Positions 53,467-62,325 of a DNA stretch of 64,000 bases are shown piece by piece (position 1 is the first letter of the stretch; every line of letters begins with the position of its first letter). Both the position numbers and the translations under genes were made by a program. The notes beneath the pieces were generated by a model that saw only the letters and a program-made list of their open reading frames with translations, did no database searches and was not told the origin of the DNA. The stretch lies in contig NZ_CP026692.1 in the NCBI RefSeq assembly GCF_002949795.1, positions 6,766,001 to 6,830,000 on the forward strand, read 5' to 3'. This stretch comes from Nostoc sp. 'Lobaria pulmonaria (5183) cyanobiont'. GTDB taxonomy: Bacteria; Cyanobacteriota; Cyanobacteriia; Cyanobacteriales; Nostocaceae.

Positions 53467-53634
53467 GGAAGGGAATATTGCATTTGGCTGATTCCACCAA
53501 TATCAGCTTCTACGACTCCGGTGTATACCGTAGAGTTTGAAAATCGTCTTCTGAAACCTAATTATTTCTATCAACGTGATCCCTGGCAAACAGAATCTGC
53601 TGCTGCTAAGTGTCCGTTCCATCATCAGGCTTAA
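53467..53634 (+). pseudogene. Orphan C-terminal remnant after NOS
   Basis: In the same frame as NOS, immediately past its TAA, the sequence reads IPPISASTTPVYTVEFENRL, LKPNYFYQRDPWQTESAAAK, CPFHHQA and a stop. It is protein-like, with no start codon apart from a GTG at 53521. I cannot name the family; the CPFHH tail recalls ends of some haem proteins but that is weak. Most likely the surviving end of an old neighbour gene. Confidence 0.45.
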
Positions 53635-53642
53635 GCAGGTAA

Positions 53643-54095
53643 AAGGGGGGTATAAGGGAAGATAAATCTTCTTTTATACCCTTTACAACCGCAAAGGGAA
53701 CTATTTTACAACAGTTCGGTGCTGGCGAGAAAGTCATCCGGCAGGGTGAGCCTGGTAAGGCTTTGTACATTATCATTGCGGGTCAGGCTCTAGTCACGGT
53801 CACGAACGAGTTTGGCATGGATTTGGAGGTAATGACTATCTTGGGTGGTGAGTTCTTTGGCGAGATGGCACTATTTACTGGGGAAGCGAGTCCGGTATCA
53901 ATCACCGCTGTTGGTGATTTGCAAGTTCTTGTTATCTACTCAGATGCTGTAAATCTAATGATTGAACGTCAACCAACCTTGGGGCGTGAGATAGGTCAAA
54001 TTATAGAAGCGCGAACCAAAGCGGTAAATATGGCTCAACAGGCAGATGTTTCCTTCAATGCTGAGGTCGAATTGCCTATTAAAATTTTGAAGTAA
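53643..54095 (+). pseudogene. Truncated cyclic nucleotide-binding domain gene
   Basis: The frame is open from 53643 without a start and encodes LQQFGAGEKVIRQGEPGKAL, YIIIAGQALVTVTNEF, GGEFFGEMALFTGEASPVS and a helical tail GREIGQIIEARTKAVN. This is a complete cNMP-binding beta-barrel with phosphate-binding cassette (FFGEMALFTGEASPVSI). The tail resembles cyanobacterial MscS-type channels with a C-terminal cNMP domain, so it is probably the 3' end of such a channel gene. Translation from TTG 53763 would give 110 residues lacking the first strands. Confidence 0.7.
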
Positions 54096-54236
54096 TTGAA
54101 ATTTCTCAGTATTTAGTATGCTTAAGTACCCTAATCGCAGGGAAAGCGAGGGCACAAGGGAGCAGGGGAGAAGTTACAGTAAGTTTTTCCCCTCAGCCCC
54201 TCAGCTCCTCTGCCTCTTTTGCCCAATGCCCCATAT

Positions 54237-55856
54237 TTACAGCCGATTAGTATCTTTTGTGACTAACTTCCAACCTTCAGCTTGGTCAACTAACTTCATC
54301 GACTCTAGTTCAAGATTGTTGAAAGCAGATGCATGAAGCAGGAAGTAGGGTTGGCCGTTGTAGTGCCAATAATATTCTAGTTCACCAACAGAAGCAGGAA
54401 TGATGGTGCGATCGCTATAATAATCCAACGAGGGACGATGGTAGGGAAAAGATGTGTAAATCTTCCTCGTCGCTGGATTTGCTCGTACAATCATGGCGGC
54501 GACTGGTTTAACTGGATAGGCTTCAGATAATTCCCAAACCCAGTAGTTAGATTTCATTAACAGCAGCAGCGAAATATAACTTCCCCAAAACAAAATCTTT
54601 AGAAATTGCCCGTCGCCTCGTTCTGCCAAAATAGCTGCCAAGGTCATAGTTAAAGCTACGGCGGCAAAAATCAGTTGTAAGTCTGTTTTTGGTGTTGTAC
54701 CTGCACTGAAATAAATGCTACCAGCAGAAGCAGCCACAGCAAGTATTGCCAAACCAGCGACCCAAGCACGGGGATAAGATGAGAGTAAAGGCGAATTTTC
54801 CGTATCTGATAACTGGATACCAAACGCTAAAGCTAAACTAGGGTAAATCGGGAATAGATACCAGGGAACTTTGGTAATCATGAAGGAAATTACCAGTAGA
54901 TAAACCCCACTCCACGCCATTACTAGTTTTGCCCAACTAAGGTTGCGATTTTCCCAGGTTAAGCGGACAGTTTGTGGTAAGAATAATAACCACGGCCATG
55001 TGTATTTGAGAAGTTCAATCACATAGTACCAAGGTGGTTCAGAATTTCCTTCTAGAACTGAGCCAAGTCGGCCTGTTGATGGGTTTGCAAGGCCAATTTG
55101 AGCGACAATATAACCATAGTGAATTAGTTGGGCACTATACCAAGCAGCGACAGGTAGAATGCCAATTAAGATTGCTATCCAAAGATAGTAACAGGTGAGC
55201 AGTCGTGGTGTATCCCAAAACAGAAATACAAGTGCGATCGCACCTAATAATACGCCTAACAGTCCTTGAGTTAAACAAATAAACCCAAAACTAACACCAA
55301 CACCAAGACAATAACGTAAATCTCGGCGCGATCGCAACACGCACAACATCATCACCATCAAAAAACTTACCATCGCCCCATCCAACATTGCCAGCCGCCC
55401 ATGACGCACCACAGGTAGCATTGTTAGATAAATCAAGGCACTATAAATAGCAGCCCAACGTTGGCGAAATATCTCTCGAGCAATGCAATACAGTAAAGGT
55501 ACAGATGTTGCTGTTAAAATTGCTCCAGGTAAGCGCGTTGTCAACTCATTTTCGCCTCCTAGAGAATAAGCCCAAGCTATTAGCAAATGCATCAAAGGTG
55601 GCTTGTCATGATATGGTTCGCCTCCTAGAGTTGGGTAAAGCCAAGGCATTGAACCTGCTGGGGCGTGCCAAATTTCACGAGCAACCTGTGCCACAGTACC
55701 TTCATCCCAATCTCGCAGCGGCAACCCTCCCAGATTGATGCTAAACAGTAATACTGCTGCCAACAGCAATACTATTAGCCATACCCAATCAATCCATTTT
55801 CCAACCGTGCGATGCTGTTTTTCCAGATGACTCCAAATAAAGCTTCCTTCTTGCAT
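54237..55856 (-). CDS. GT39-type (ArnT/PMT-like) membrane glycosyltransferase
   Basis: A 539-residue polytopic protein with about ten transmembrane helices. The first extracytoplasmic loop has the catalytic acidic motif LPLRDWDEGTVAQVAREI and later GEPYHDKPPLMHLLIAWAYS, both typical of the PMT_2/ArnT family that moves a sugar from a polyprenyl-phosphate donor to lipid or protein. The C-terminal soluble part (ATRKIYTSFPYHRPSLDYYS) is shared by cyanobacterial members. The acceptor is unknown. ATG 55856 is used. It converges on the truncated cNMP gene. Confidence 0.88.
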   Translation of the reverse strand: MQEGSFIWSHLEKQHRTVGKWIDWVWLIVLLLAAVLLFSINLGGLPLRDWDEGTVAQVAREIWHAPAGSMPWLYPTLGGEPYHDKPPLMHLLIAWAYSLGGENELTTRLPGAILTATSVPLLYCIAREIFRQRWAAIYSALIYLTMLPVVRHGRLAMLDGAMVSFLMVMMLCVLRSRRDLRYCLGVGVSFGFICLTQGLLGVLLGAIALVFLFWDTPRLLTCYYLWIAILIGILPVAAWYSAQLIHYGYIVAQIGLANPSTGRLGSVLEGNSEPPWYYVIELLKYTWPWLLFLPQTVRLTWENRNLSWAKLVMAWSGVYLLVISFMITKVPWYLFPIYPSLALAFGIQLSDTENSPLLSSYPRAWVAGLAILAVAASAGSIYFSAGTTPKTDLQLIFAAVALTMTLAAILAERGDGQFLKILFWGSYISLLLLMKSNYWVWELSEAYPVKPVAAMIVRANPATRKIYTSFPYHRPSLDYYSDRTIIPASVGELEYYWHYNGQPYFLLHASAFNNLELESMKLVDQAEGWKLVTKDTNRL

Positions 55857-56464
55857 ATTCTCTGGTAATCATTTTACTTGCTGGTTTGATTACATAGAGA
55901 CATCTAGCGAATCTCCAATGTTGCCACCCAGTAACAACGTATGTTTTTAACAATTGCTAGTTTCCCAGATTAACTCAAATTTTTCTAATTAGCGCTGTTT
56001 TTTGAAAAATTTATATTGGTTATTTAAATAACATTTAAGCCAACAAATGATAAAAATAATACAGGCAATAAATTATTTATTACCTGTTAGATAGTCCGTA
56101 AATAAACTTGTATTTTATTTTATATGGGACGCTTGGTTTCAATTTTATTTACTTAGTTTTTATCTAGCTAATTTCCCAAATTTAGTAAGCGATCGCTACA
56201 CTAATTCAATACTGTGCCGAATCCTTTAAGAAATTATATAATATTTTTAATATAAATTTTACGAAAAATGCGATTATTTATTATTGAAAACCTATTTAAT
56301 AATTAATAATCAAAAATTATTATCGTTGAATAAAATTATCTAAATAAGGAACCTTGATGTTTTAAATTTAATTAAGTAATTATTGAATTGCAATATTTAT
56401 GATATACAATTTTTTAAGCAATTTTGATAACAATAAACAGCTAAAAAATTATTGGAGACCGTCA
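55857..56464. other. Very AT-rich gap
   Basis: About 600 bp between divergent starts, dominated by A and T runs. No gene, palindrome or tandem repeat is evident except one HIP1 site near 56190. It should hold both promoters. Confidence 0.5.
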
Positions 56465-57634
56465 ATGAATTTACCTGTAGTTGTAGATGTTACTCTTGGC
56501 TTGGTTTTTATTTACTTGATTTTGAGCTTGCTAGCTTCGGAAATCCAGGAACTAATCGCTACATTATTACAATGGAGAGCTAAACATTTAAGAACTTCGA
56601 TTGAATTACTTTTATCAGGTGGTAGTGAAAGTGAAAAATCAGATATTATTAATGCAATCCATTTGGTACAGAAACTTTACAACGATCCTTTGATTAATAC
56701 ATTGAACCATCAAGCCAAGGGTAAAATAGAAAAGCATTTCCAGGAAATTACTAAAAACCCTGATAAACGAATACTAGAAAAACAAAGTGGCCCTTCCTAT
56801 CTTCCTTCTGAAACATTTGCAACTACTTTATTAGATACCTTAAAAATTCCCCAGCTAATTAATCATGTTAAATATCCTAGTGAAGAAGCAAAAACCAACT
56901 TGCACATGATATTAGCCTCTTATAAAGAACTGAAAAAAGGTATAAACGATCCAACGAGTCCAAGTTACACAAAAATTCAAGAAATTTATGGAGAAATTGA
57001 CCAGAAATTTATAGATTTTGTTAATAATGAGTTACCTGATGAAGTCCCTAATAATTTAATCAAGAGCCTTAGTGTAATTGCTCAACGTAGCAGAATAAAA
57101 ATTGGCGATCTCACAGAGGAAGCGAATCAATTTAAAAATGAAGTAGAAACATGGTTTGATCGCTCTATGGATCGAGCAAGCGGTGTTTATAAGCGCAATG
57201 CCAAAGGAGTTGCTATTTTAATTGGAATATCAGTTGCCTTTTTAACCAATACTGATACATTTCACTTGCTTAAAAGACTATCGGAAGATTCGGTTATCCG
57301 CTCTACCATTACTCAAAGTGCAAGTCAACGAATCGATTATATCAATAATGAAACAGACAGAAGGAATATTGAGAAACTATTAGGAAATTCTTCTATACCA
57401 ATTGGATGGCAAAATATTAATCAACAGTTTGAGTTATTAGATCCGACGAAATCGAATAGAGTTTATATCAGAATTTCACAGGTTTTTAAATTAATTTGCG
57501 GTTGGATAGTGAGTGGTTTTGCTATTGCTATGGGTGCGCCTTTCTGGTTTGATATCCTCAATAAAATTATCAATGTGCGGAATGCAGGGCCAAAACCTGT
57601 TGCGTATACTAAGGATCAACCGTCTCAAAAATAG
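56465..57634 (+). CDS. Membrane protein of unknown function
   Basis: A 389-residue protein. It starts MNLPVVVDVTLGLVFIYLIL, a first transmembrane helix directly followed by SLLASEIQELIATLLQWRAK, a conserved-looking amphipathic stretch. A long charged helical region (about 60-260) follows, then a second helix (VAILIGISVAFLTNTDTFHL) and a third near the end (GWIVSGFAIAMGAPFWFDIL). Start: GGAG lies seven bases before ATG 56465, so I prefer it to ATG 56399. I recall similar proteins in other bacteria with the same N-terminus, none characterised. Confidence 0.72.
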   Translation: MNLPVVVDVTLGLVFIYLILSLLASEIQELIATLLQWRAKHLRTSIELLLSGGSESEKSDIINAIHLVQKLYNDPLINTLNHQAKGKIEKHFQEITKNPDKRILEKQSGPSYLPSETFATTLLDTLKIPQLINHVKYPSEEAKTNLHMILASYKELKKGINDPTSPSYTKIQEIYGEIDQKFIDFVNNELPDEVPNNLIKSLSVIAQRSRIKIGDLTEEANQFKNEVETWFDRSMDRASGVYKRNAKGVAILIGISVAFLTNTDTFHLLKRLSEDSVIRSTITQSASQRIDYINNETDRRNIEKLLGNSSIPIGWQNINQQFELLDPTKSNRVYIRISQVFKLICGWIVSGFAIAMGAPFWFDILNKIINVRNAGPKPVAYTKDQPSQK

Positions 57635-57647
57635 CGTTTCAATTAAA

Positions 57648-58955
57648 TCAAAAAATAAAAATAACTTGGAGTTTTAATTCTTTATCCTGAAGAGTAATAT
57701 CAATTTGCCTGATAAATTCTCGAAAGTAAAATCGTCGTTCTGTTTCCGATAAATCTAACCAAAATTGTGGTATAGAAACAGCTTGAGCAACAGAACGCAA
57801 GTTAACTGGGGGAAGAGTTGCTAGCTTTGCTTCGAGTGCAGAAATTTCTGTGCGGAGTTTGTAAGCCCTTAACTTTGCTGTTTGGGCATCTAAAATTCCA
57901 GTTTCAATTAAAGCGGGTAACTGAGCAAGTATTTCTTGCTGACGAGCGATCGCTTGCCCTAAACTATTCTTGACTGCATCCAACTGGGGAAAATTCATTC
58001 CTGCTACCGCCAGAGGTAAATCACGGCAAACCGTTTCAATGGTATGTTCCAACACCTCTTGGTAGGAAATAGCCTTACACTTAGGGCTTTGGGGACAGCT
58101 AGTAGAACGTAAATAAAGATACTCTTTATCTTGGTTACGTTGAGTAACACGGGTAACTGTCAGATGCGACTGACATTCAGCACAAACAACCAACCCAGCC
58201 AGAGAACGGGGTGCGCTAGCAGTTCGAGATGGTAAACGGCTGTTACGGCGTAAAAGTCGGTCAACTTGGGCAGCTTCTTCCTTAGAAATAATCGGAATAT
58301 GGGTATTGGAGATAATTTCACCATTTTGGTAGGCTGTATTGCCGCGATAGACTGGATTAGTCAGCCAGCGTCTTCCTGTGGTGACAGAGATTTTCTTGCC
58401 ATATTTTTTCGCCAAGTAACGCACTGAACCCCGCAGAGAACCATAGAGTAAAAAGTGTTCAAAAAAATCTTTGACTACTGGTGAAGTACTGCGATCGATG
58501 GTATATTTTCCCTTACCTCTGCGATAGCCGTAGGGAACTTTGCCCGGTGGCGGTGCAACCTCAAGACGATTACGGGCGTGTCCTTGGCGGATACGGCGAC
58601 TACGTTGCTGACGTTGGATTGCGTGTAGCAAATTCAGCAAGTCAGCGCCCAGAGGGTAATTTTCGGAAGTGTAAGGTTGTTCAGTGGCGATTACTGCGAT
58701 TCCCATGACTTCGAGTTGATTGAGGCGATGGCTAATTTCTTCTACAGTATCTCCCAATTCTTCCAACCGACGAATCAGGAGATAATCTGCTGGTTCAGTT
58801 TGACAATCGGTAAATAATTGTTGTAATTGCGATCGTTCAGAAGAGTCTGGCTTGCCCAAATCTTCATAAACCCGATCCACCTCCCATCCCCAATCGGCTC
58901 GATCGGGAGAAGATTCTAATAGCGGATCGGTATAAGAGTAGGCAATTATTTTCAA
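57648..58955 (-). CDS. Large serine recombinase-like protein, possibly inactive
   Basis: A 435-residue member of the recombinase family. The middle (GKVPYGYRRGKGKYTIDRST and YLAKKYGKKISVTTGRRWLT NP-type segment) is the 'recombinase' DNA-binding domain, followed by a zinc ribbon (VVCAECQSHLTV and CPQSPKC) and a coiled coil (about 335-385). The N-terminal resolvase domain is divergent: relatives start with YxRVS carrying the catalytic Ser and an Arg, but this begins MKIIAYSYTDPLLESS, without that pattern. An Arg-rich LLIRRLEELGD remains. I recall such proteins in almost all cyanobacteria, suggesting a domesticated role rather than a mobile element. No att sites are visible. Confidence 0.75.
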   Translation of the reverse strand: MKIIAYSYTDPLLESSPDRADWGWEVDRVYEDLGKPDSSERSQLQQLFTDCQTEPADYLLIRRLEELGDTVEEISHRLNQLEVMGIAVIATEQPYTSENYPLGADLLNLLHAIQRQQRSRRIRQGHARNRLEVAPPPGKVPYGYRRGKGKYTIDRSTSPVVKDFFEHFLLYGSLRGSVRYLAKKYGKKISVTTGRRWLTNPVYRGNTAYQNGEIISNTHIPIISKEEAAQVDRLLRRNSRLPSRTASAPRSLAGLVVCAECQSHLTVTRVTQRNQDKEYLYLRSTSCPQSPKCKAISYQEVLEHTIETVCRDLPLAVAGMNFPQLDAVKNSLGQAIARQQEILAQLPALIETGILDAQTAKLRAYKLRTEISALEAKLATLPPVNLRSVAQAVSIPQFWLDLSETERRFYFREFIRQIDITLQDKELKLQVIFIF

Positions 58956-58991
58956 AGGTTTAGCAGAGCCTCATAAAGAAATGGTATCAGT

Positions 58992-59283
58992 TTAAATCAC
59001 TTGTCCTTGGACAAAGCCGAAAATGCGATCGCGCAGAGAACTATACACAAAGGCATTGATGTTAGCGATCGCATCACTGAGCAAATTCACCAGCAGCGAA
59101 CCTGCAATGCTGTACAGTAGCAGCGGTTGCGAAAGTATCAGGGTGATGGCATTCTGCGTTGTCCCTGTACTCAATAAGCGGGTAATTTCATCAACGATCG
59201 TTTTGTTGAGCCAAATGGCGATTGCTGGGCCTGCACCACCCAGTAATGTCAGGATTGTTACATAGCATAGCTCCTTTGGAACT
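58992..59283 (-). pseudogene. N-terminal fragment of an ABC exporter
   Basis: The minus-strand frame reads PKELCYVTILTLLGGAGPAI, AIWLNKTIVDEITRLLSTG and ANINAFVYSSLRDRIFGFVQ, then stops. This is the beginning of a type-1 ABC transmembrane domain (first two helices of a fused half-transporter of about 580-600 residues). A stop codon lies just upstream and the remaining six-sevenths are gone. Confidence 0.6.
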
Positions 59284-59523
59284 ACCTAGATCACTGTTGC
59301 CACACTCCGGCGAAATGCTTGGAATGGAGAAATCTCAATTATTTGCATATATTTTAAAGTAGCAAATAATAGCAAAATTCCCAGACAGACGTTGTGATCT
59401 CCATTCAACTGATGTACTTAGCTTTAAAGATGATATTGTTTATCAAACTATGTCATCTTTATTTGTGTCATTCGTGAATTTTTTGTCTAGCTTACAGCTA
59501 TTTTCAGGTAAATAGACCACGCG

Positions 59524-59551
59524 GTAGGGGCGCAAGGCCTTGCGCCTCTAC
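59524..59551. repeat. GTAGGGGCGCAAGGCCTTGC palindrome
   Basis: A 28-bp dyad centred on AAGGCCTT, GTAGGGGCGCAA against TTGCGCCTCTAC. Other members are at 28720-28745 (inverted) and 39291-39322 (variant centre). Confidence 0.85.
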
Positions 59552-59721
59552 AACAGATGTGGTTTAAATACTTGAATTCTGCTGTAATGTTTGGTGCAAT
59601 TGGTACGGCAGACTTTGAGGCATACATCTTTACATAACACCCTAGACTATGCCCACGCCAAGCAAGCGCTTGTCTCTAGTTCTGGGGAAAAGGGGGCGAT
59701 GAGCTACGCCCCGCTTTATAG

Positions 59722-59750
59722 CGATGCCTGCGGCGGGCTACGCCTACGCA
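59722..59750. repeat. GCGATGCC...GGCTACGCCTACGC repeat, intergenic copy
   Basis: GCGATGCCTGCGGCGGGCTA followed by CGCCTACGC. A near-identical copy (GCGATGTCTACGACGGGCTA, CGCCTACGCC) is inside the Uma2 gene at 61871-61900. Confidence 0.8.
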
Positions 59751-59857
59751 TTTTCACCTCAGCCAACAAATAATAACAACTAAAATCTGTATATGTACTA
59801 ATATGCTCTTGGGAGCTATTTCTCCTTTATTAAGCAGAATTATTGCCAAATTTCACC

Positions 59858-61105
59858 ATGATGAATAACTGGTTTGATACAGCTCGATTGGGGATGTTTA
59901 TTCATTGGGGACATAGTTCCCAGCAAGGATGTGAGTTATCTTGGCCGTTAGTTGGGGGTGTATTCAGTCTACCTTTTTGCAAAGATATTCCAGTTGAGAA
60001 ATATCACTACACAGCTAATACTTTCAATCCACAGCAATACAATCCTCAAGAATGGGCAGATTTAGCAAAAAGTATAGGAATGAAATATGCCATATTAACA
60101 GCCAAACATCATAATGGTTTTGCCCTATTCCATACGCAAGAATCAAACTTTTCAATTGCATCTGCACCTTATAAAAAAGATATTGTGCGTGAATATATCG
60201 AAGCGATGCGCTCTGTAGGATTGCGTATTGGTCTTTATTTTTCGCTTAGTGACTGGCATCATCCAGACTATCCAGCTTTTACAGAAGCAGATAAACCTTA
60301 TCGCTTTGACCAGCTACCTCAACCTACAGCGCAACAGTGGGAGCGATATATCCAATTTATGTTCAATCAGATACGAGAATTATTGACTAACTATGGTCAA
60401 ATTGACATCATTTGGTTTGACGGAAGTTGGGAACGCACTCCTGAGCAATGGCAGGCTCAAGAATTAGCAAAAATGATTCGTGATTTACAACCTAATATTC
60501 TCATCAACGATCGTCTTCCGAATTGTGGAGATTTTGAGACTCCTGAACAGTTTATTCCGCCTCACCCACCCGATCATCCTTGGGAAACTTGTCTGACTAT
60601 TAACGAGAGTTGGGGATATAATTCAGATGATTGCAACTTCAAATCGTCTCGTCAATTGATTCATACCCTTTGCGAAGTAGCTGGCAAAGGGGGCAACCTC
60701 TTGCTTAATGTTAGTCCAATGGGTAATGGACAAATCCCTCCTGAGCAGTTAGAGCGTCTCAAATATATAGCAGATTGGATGGGGAGCCACTCTGAAAGTA
60801 TACTTGATACAACCCCAGGATTAGAACCGTGGCAATTTTATGGCCCCTCAACTCGTAAGGGCGATCGCATTTATTTACACCTATTAATGAAACCTTACGA
60901 AACAATATCAGTTAGGGGTATACCAATCAAACAAGTAAAATCGGTGTTTGTTCTTGCTGACGGCACAGCACTAAGCTACACAACTCGCTGTGCAATTATT
61001 GATTCTATCTTCAATTCTAATCCGTTAGGAGAATTAACAATTGATGTACCTGAATCAGTAATTAATCCATACGTTACAGTGATTTGTATTGATATTGATT
61101 CTTGA
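59858..61105 (+). CDS. Alpha-L-fucosidase, GH29
   Basis: A 415-residue retaining fucosidase that removes terminal alpha-L-fucose. GH29 marks: WFDTARLGMFIHWGHSSQQG, WADLAKSIGMKYAILTAKHH, GLRIGLYFSLSDWHHPDY, the nucleophile Asp188 in IDIIWFDGSWE, and GKGGNLLLNVSPMGNGQIP. The general acid is not fixed by motif in this family. No signal peptide, so it is cytoplasmic unless exported otherwise. I use ATG 59858 (or 59861); TTG 59843 is also open but has no ribosome site. No fucose genes are nearby. Confidence 0.92.
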   Translation: MMNNWFDTARLGMFIHWGHSSQQGCELSWPLVGGVFSLPFCKDIPVEKYHYTANTFNPQQYNPQEWADLAKSIGMKYAILTAKHHNGFALFHTQESNFSIASAPYKKDIVREYIEAMRSVGLRIGLYFSLSDWHHPDYPAFTEADKPYRFDQLPQPTAQQWERYIQFMFNQIRELLTNYGQIDIIWFDGSWERTPEQWQAQELAKMIRDLQPNILINDRLPNCGDFETPEQFIPPHPPDHPWETCLTINESWGYNSDDCNFKSSRQLIHTLCEVAGKGGNLLLNVSPMGNGQIPPEQLERLKYIADWMGSHSESILDTTPGLEPWQFYGPSTRKGDRIYLHLLMKPYETISVRGIPIKQVKSVFVLADGTALSYTTRCAIIDSIFNSNPLGELTIDVPESVINPYVTVICIDIDS

Positions 61106-61109
61106 GTAA

Positions 61110-61424
61110 TTAATGTAAATTCATTAACAGTACAGCGATCGCCCCAATTCTTAGAGGAAAAGCGATCGCTGTCGGTAAAATATCAAAGGCAGTTACTTCC
61201 AATCCCAGATGAGCTAGAGCTTCGGCATCATCACCCAAGCCGCAACCAATGACTAGCGCCTTTTGCCGAGAAGCGAATGGTTGATGATTCGTCAACCATT
61301 CTTGTAGATAAGGGTGAGGAGTTAACTTTGCCCAAGGAATTTTTGCTGTATCACCTTTAGCTTCGGTATATAACACTTCAAACCATGCCGATGGTTCTGA
61401 TTTTTATAAAGCAACGCTTGCTAA
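61110..61424 (-). pseudogene. Truncated SAM-dependent methyltransferase
   Basis: The frame covers SEPSAWFEVLYTEAKGDTAK, IPWAKLTPHPYLQEWL and ALVIGCGLGDDAEALAHLGL EVTAFDI-type motif I/II of a class I methyltransferase, then drifts into LPTAIAFPLRIG and stops; about half of the normal 200-odd residues are missing. Upstream the same frame has a TAA after LASVAL. Both breaks indicate a relic, although an 88-residue product from the internal ATG/GTG is possible. Confidence 0.7.
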
Positions 61425-61549
61425 CTGTTTAATATAAAATCGTAAATCTTCAGGTTGCTGTTCAAACATAAAAACTGACATTACTAACAATTGTGCAAAA
61501 CTTCCGAATACCCTAAGTATTGTAGATCAGGAAAAGCGATGCCTACAGT

Positions 61550-62143
61550 TCACTCTATTACACTATCAGGCAAGGATTTGTCACACATAGTTAAAATTGC
61601 TTTGGCAGGAGTACGGAGCCTGCGATCGCACGTAGAAACGTAGCTATATAGTAGCGGAGCCTCTATTTGGGGGATGGCATCTAAACCGTCTTCGCCACGC
61701 AACCAACCGCACAAATTATTTCGATCGGGATAAATGTAGTACTCTTCCATCCCATAGCGGTCGTAGAACAGTAATTTCTTGTCCATTTCAGTTTGGGTGT
61801 TGCTGGGAAAAAGAATTTCAAACACTATTTGTGGTGCAACTCCCTGCTCTTTCCATTGTTGGTAGCACAGGCGATGTCTACGACGGGCTACGCCTACGCC
61901 TTTTGGTCTACCCAATACCACCATCACATCTGGGGCGTTAACAATTTTATTGCGTCCCTCTACTGGATACCAAAACAAATCCCCCGCAACAAATACATTT
62001 GGATCGTCAGCAAATAGCCAGTCTATATTCTGCTTAATTTCTACAATCCAGCCAAACTGTATGGTATTATTAGCCACTGGTTGTCCGTCACTATCTGGAT
62101 AGATGACCTTTGGCTGGGTCGGCGGTTGGATTTGCGATACCAT
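61550..62143 (-). CDS. Uma2 family protein with repeat-derived insertion
   Basis: A 197-residue Uma2/DUF820 protein: NTIQFGWIVEIKQNIDWLFA, VFVAGDLFWYPVEGRNKIVN, APDVMVVLGRPKG, APQIVFEILFPSNTQTEMDK and YDRYGMEEYYIYPDRNNLCG all match the family, including the acidic/Lys residues of the nuclease-like core. Relatives read GRPKGDRGSYxQW; here GRPKG is followed by VGVARRRHRLCYQQW, the extra residues being encoded by a GC-rich dispersed repeat (61871-61900). The frame is preserved. ATG 62143 is used. The stop overlaps no neighbour. Confidence 0.85.
   Translation of the reverse strand: MVSQIQPPTQPKVIYPDSDGQPVANNTIQFGWIVEIKQNIDWLFADDPNVFVAGDLFWYPVEGRNKIVNAPDVMVVLGRPKGVGVARRRHRLCYQQWKEQGVAPQIVFEILFPSNTQTEMDKKLLFYDRYGMEEYYIYPDRNNLCGWLRGEDGLDAIPQIEAPLLYSYVSTCDRRLRTPAKAILTMCDKSLPDSVIE
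61871..61900. repeat. GC-rich dispersed repeat inside Uma2 gene
   Basis: GCGATGTCTACGACGGGCTA and CGCCTACGCC, read on the minus strand as GVGVARRRHR within the protein. The intergenic relative is at 59722-59750. Confidence 0.8.
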
Positions 62144-62325
62144 AGTTTCGCCCTCAGAAGAATATTTAATCGGGATGCTTCCAAATTAGCAGACTCTTAA
62201 GGATGTCTGCGCCATGAATCTGGAGTAATAACTATCTATAACAGTACGATTGTTCTACTATAAACTGATTAAAGATAGTATTATTAAGGACTGTTTCATC
62301 AGAAACTCCTTCTTTGCCGCCCAAT

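Larger units (their letters stand above)
59284..59842. other. Gap with GC-rich palindromes
   Basis: No gene. It holds the palindrome at 59524-59551, the HIP1-like GC-rich repeat at 59722-59750, and otherwise AT-rich DNA. A short frame at 59591-59773 is probably spurious because it runs through the repeats. Confidence 0.5.

Noticed and set aside
59591..59773. 60-residue plus-strand open frame before the fucosidase gene
   Set aside because: Much of it is dispersed GC-rich repeat; no start context or family match.
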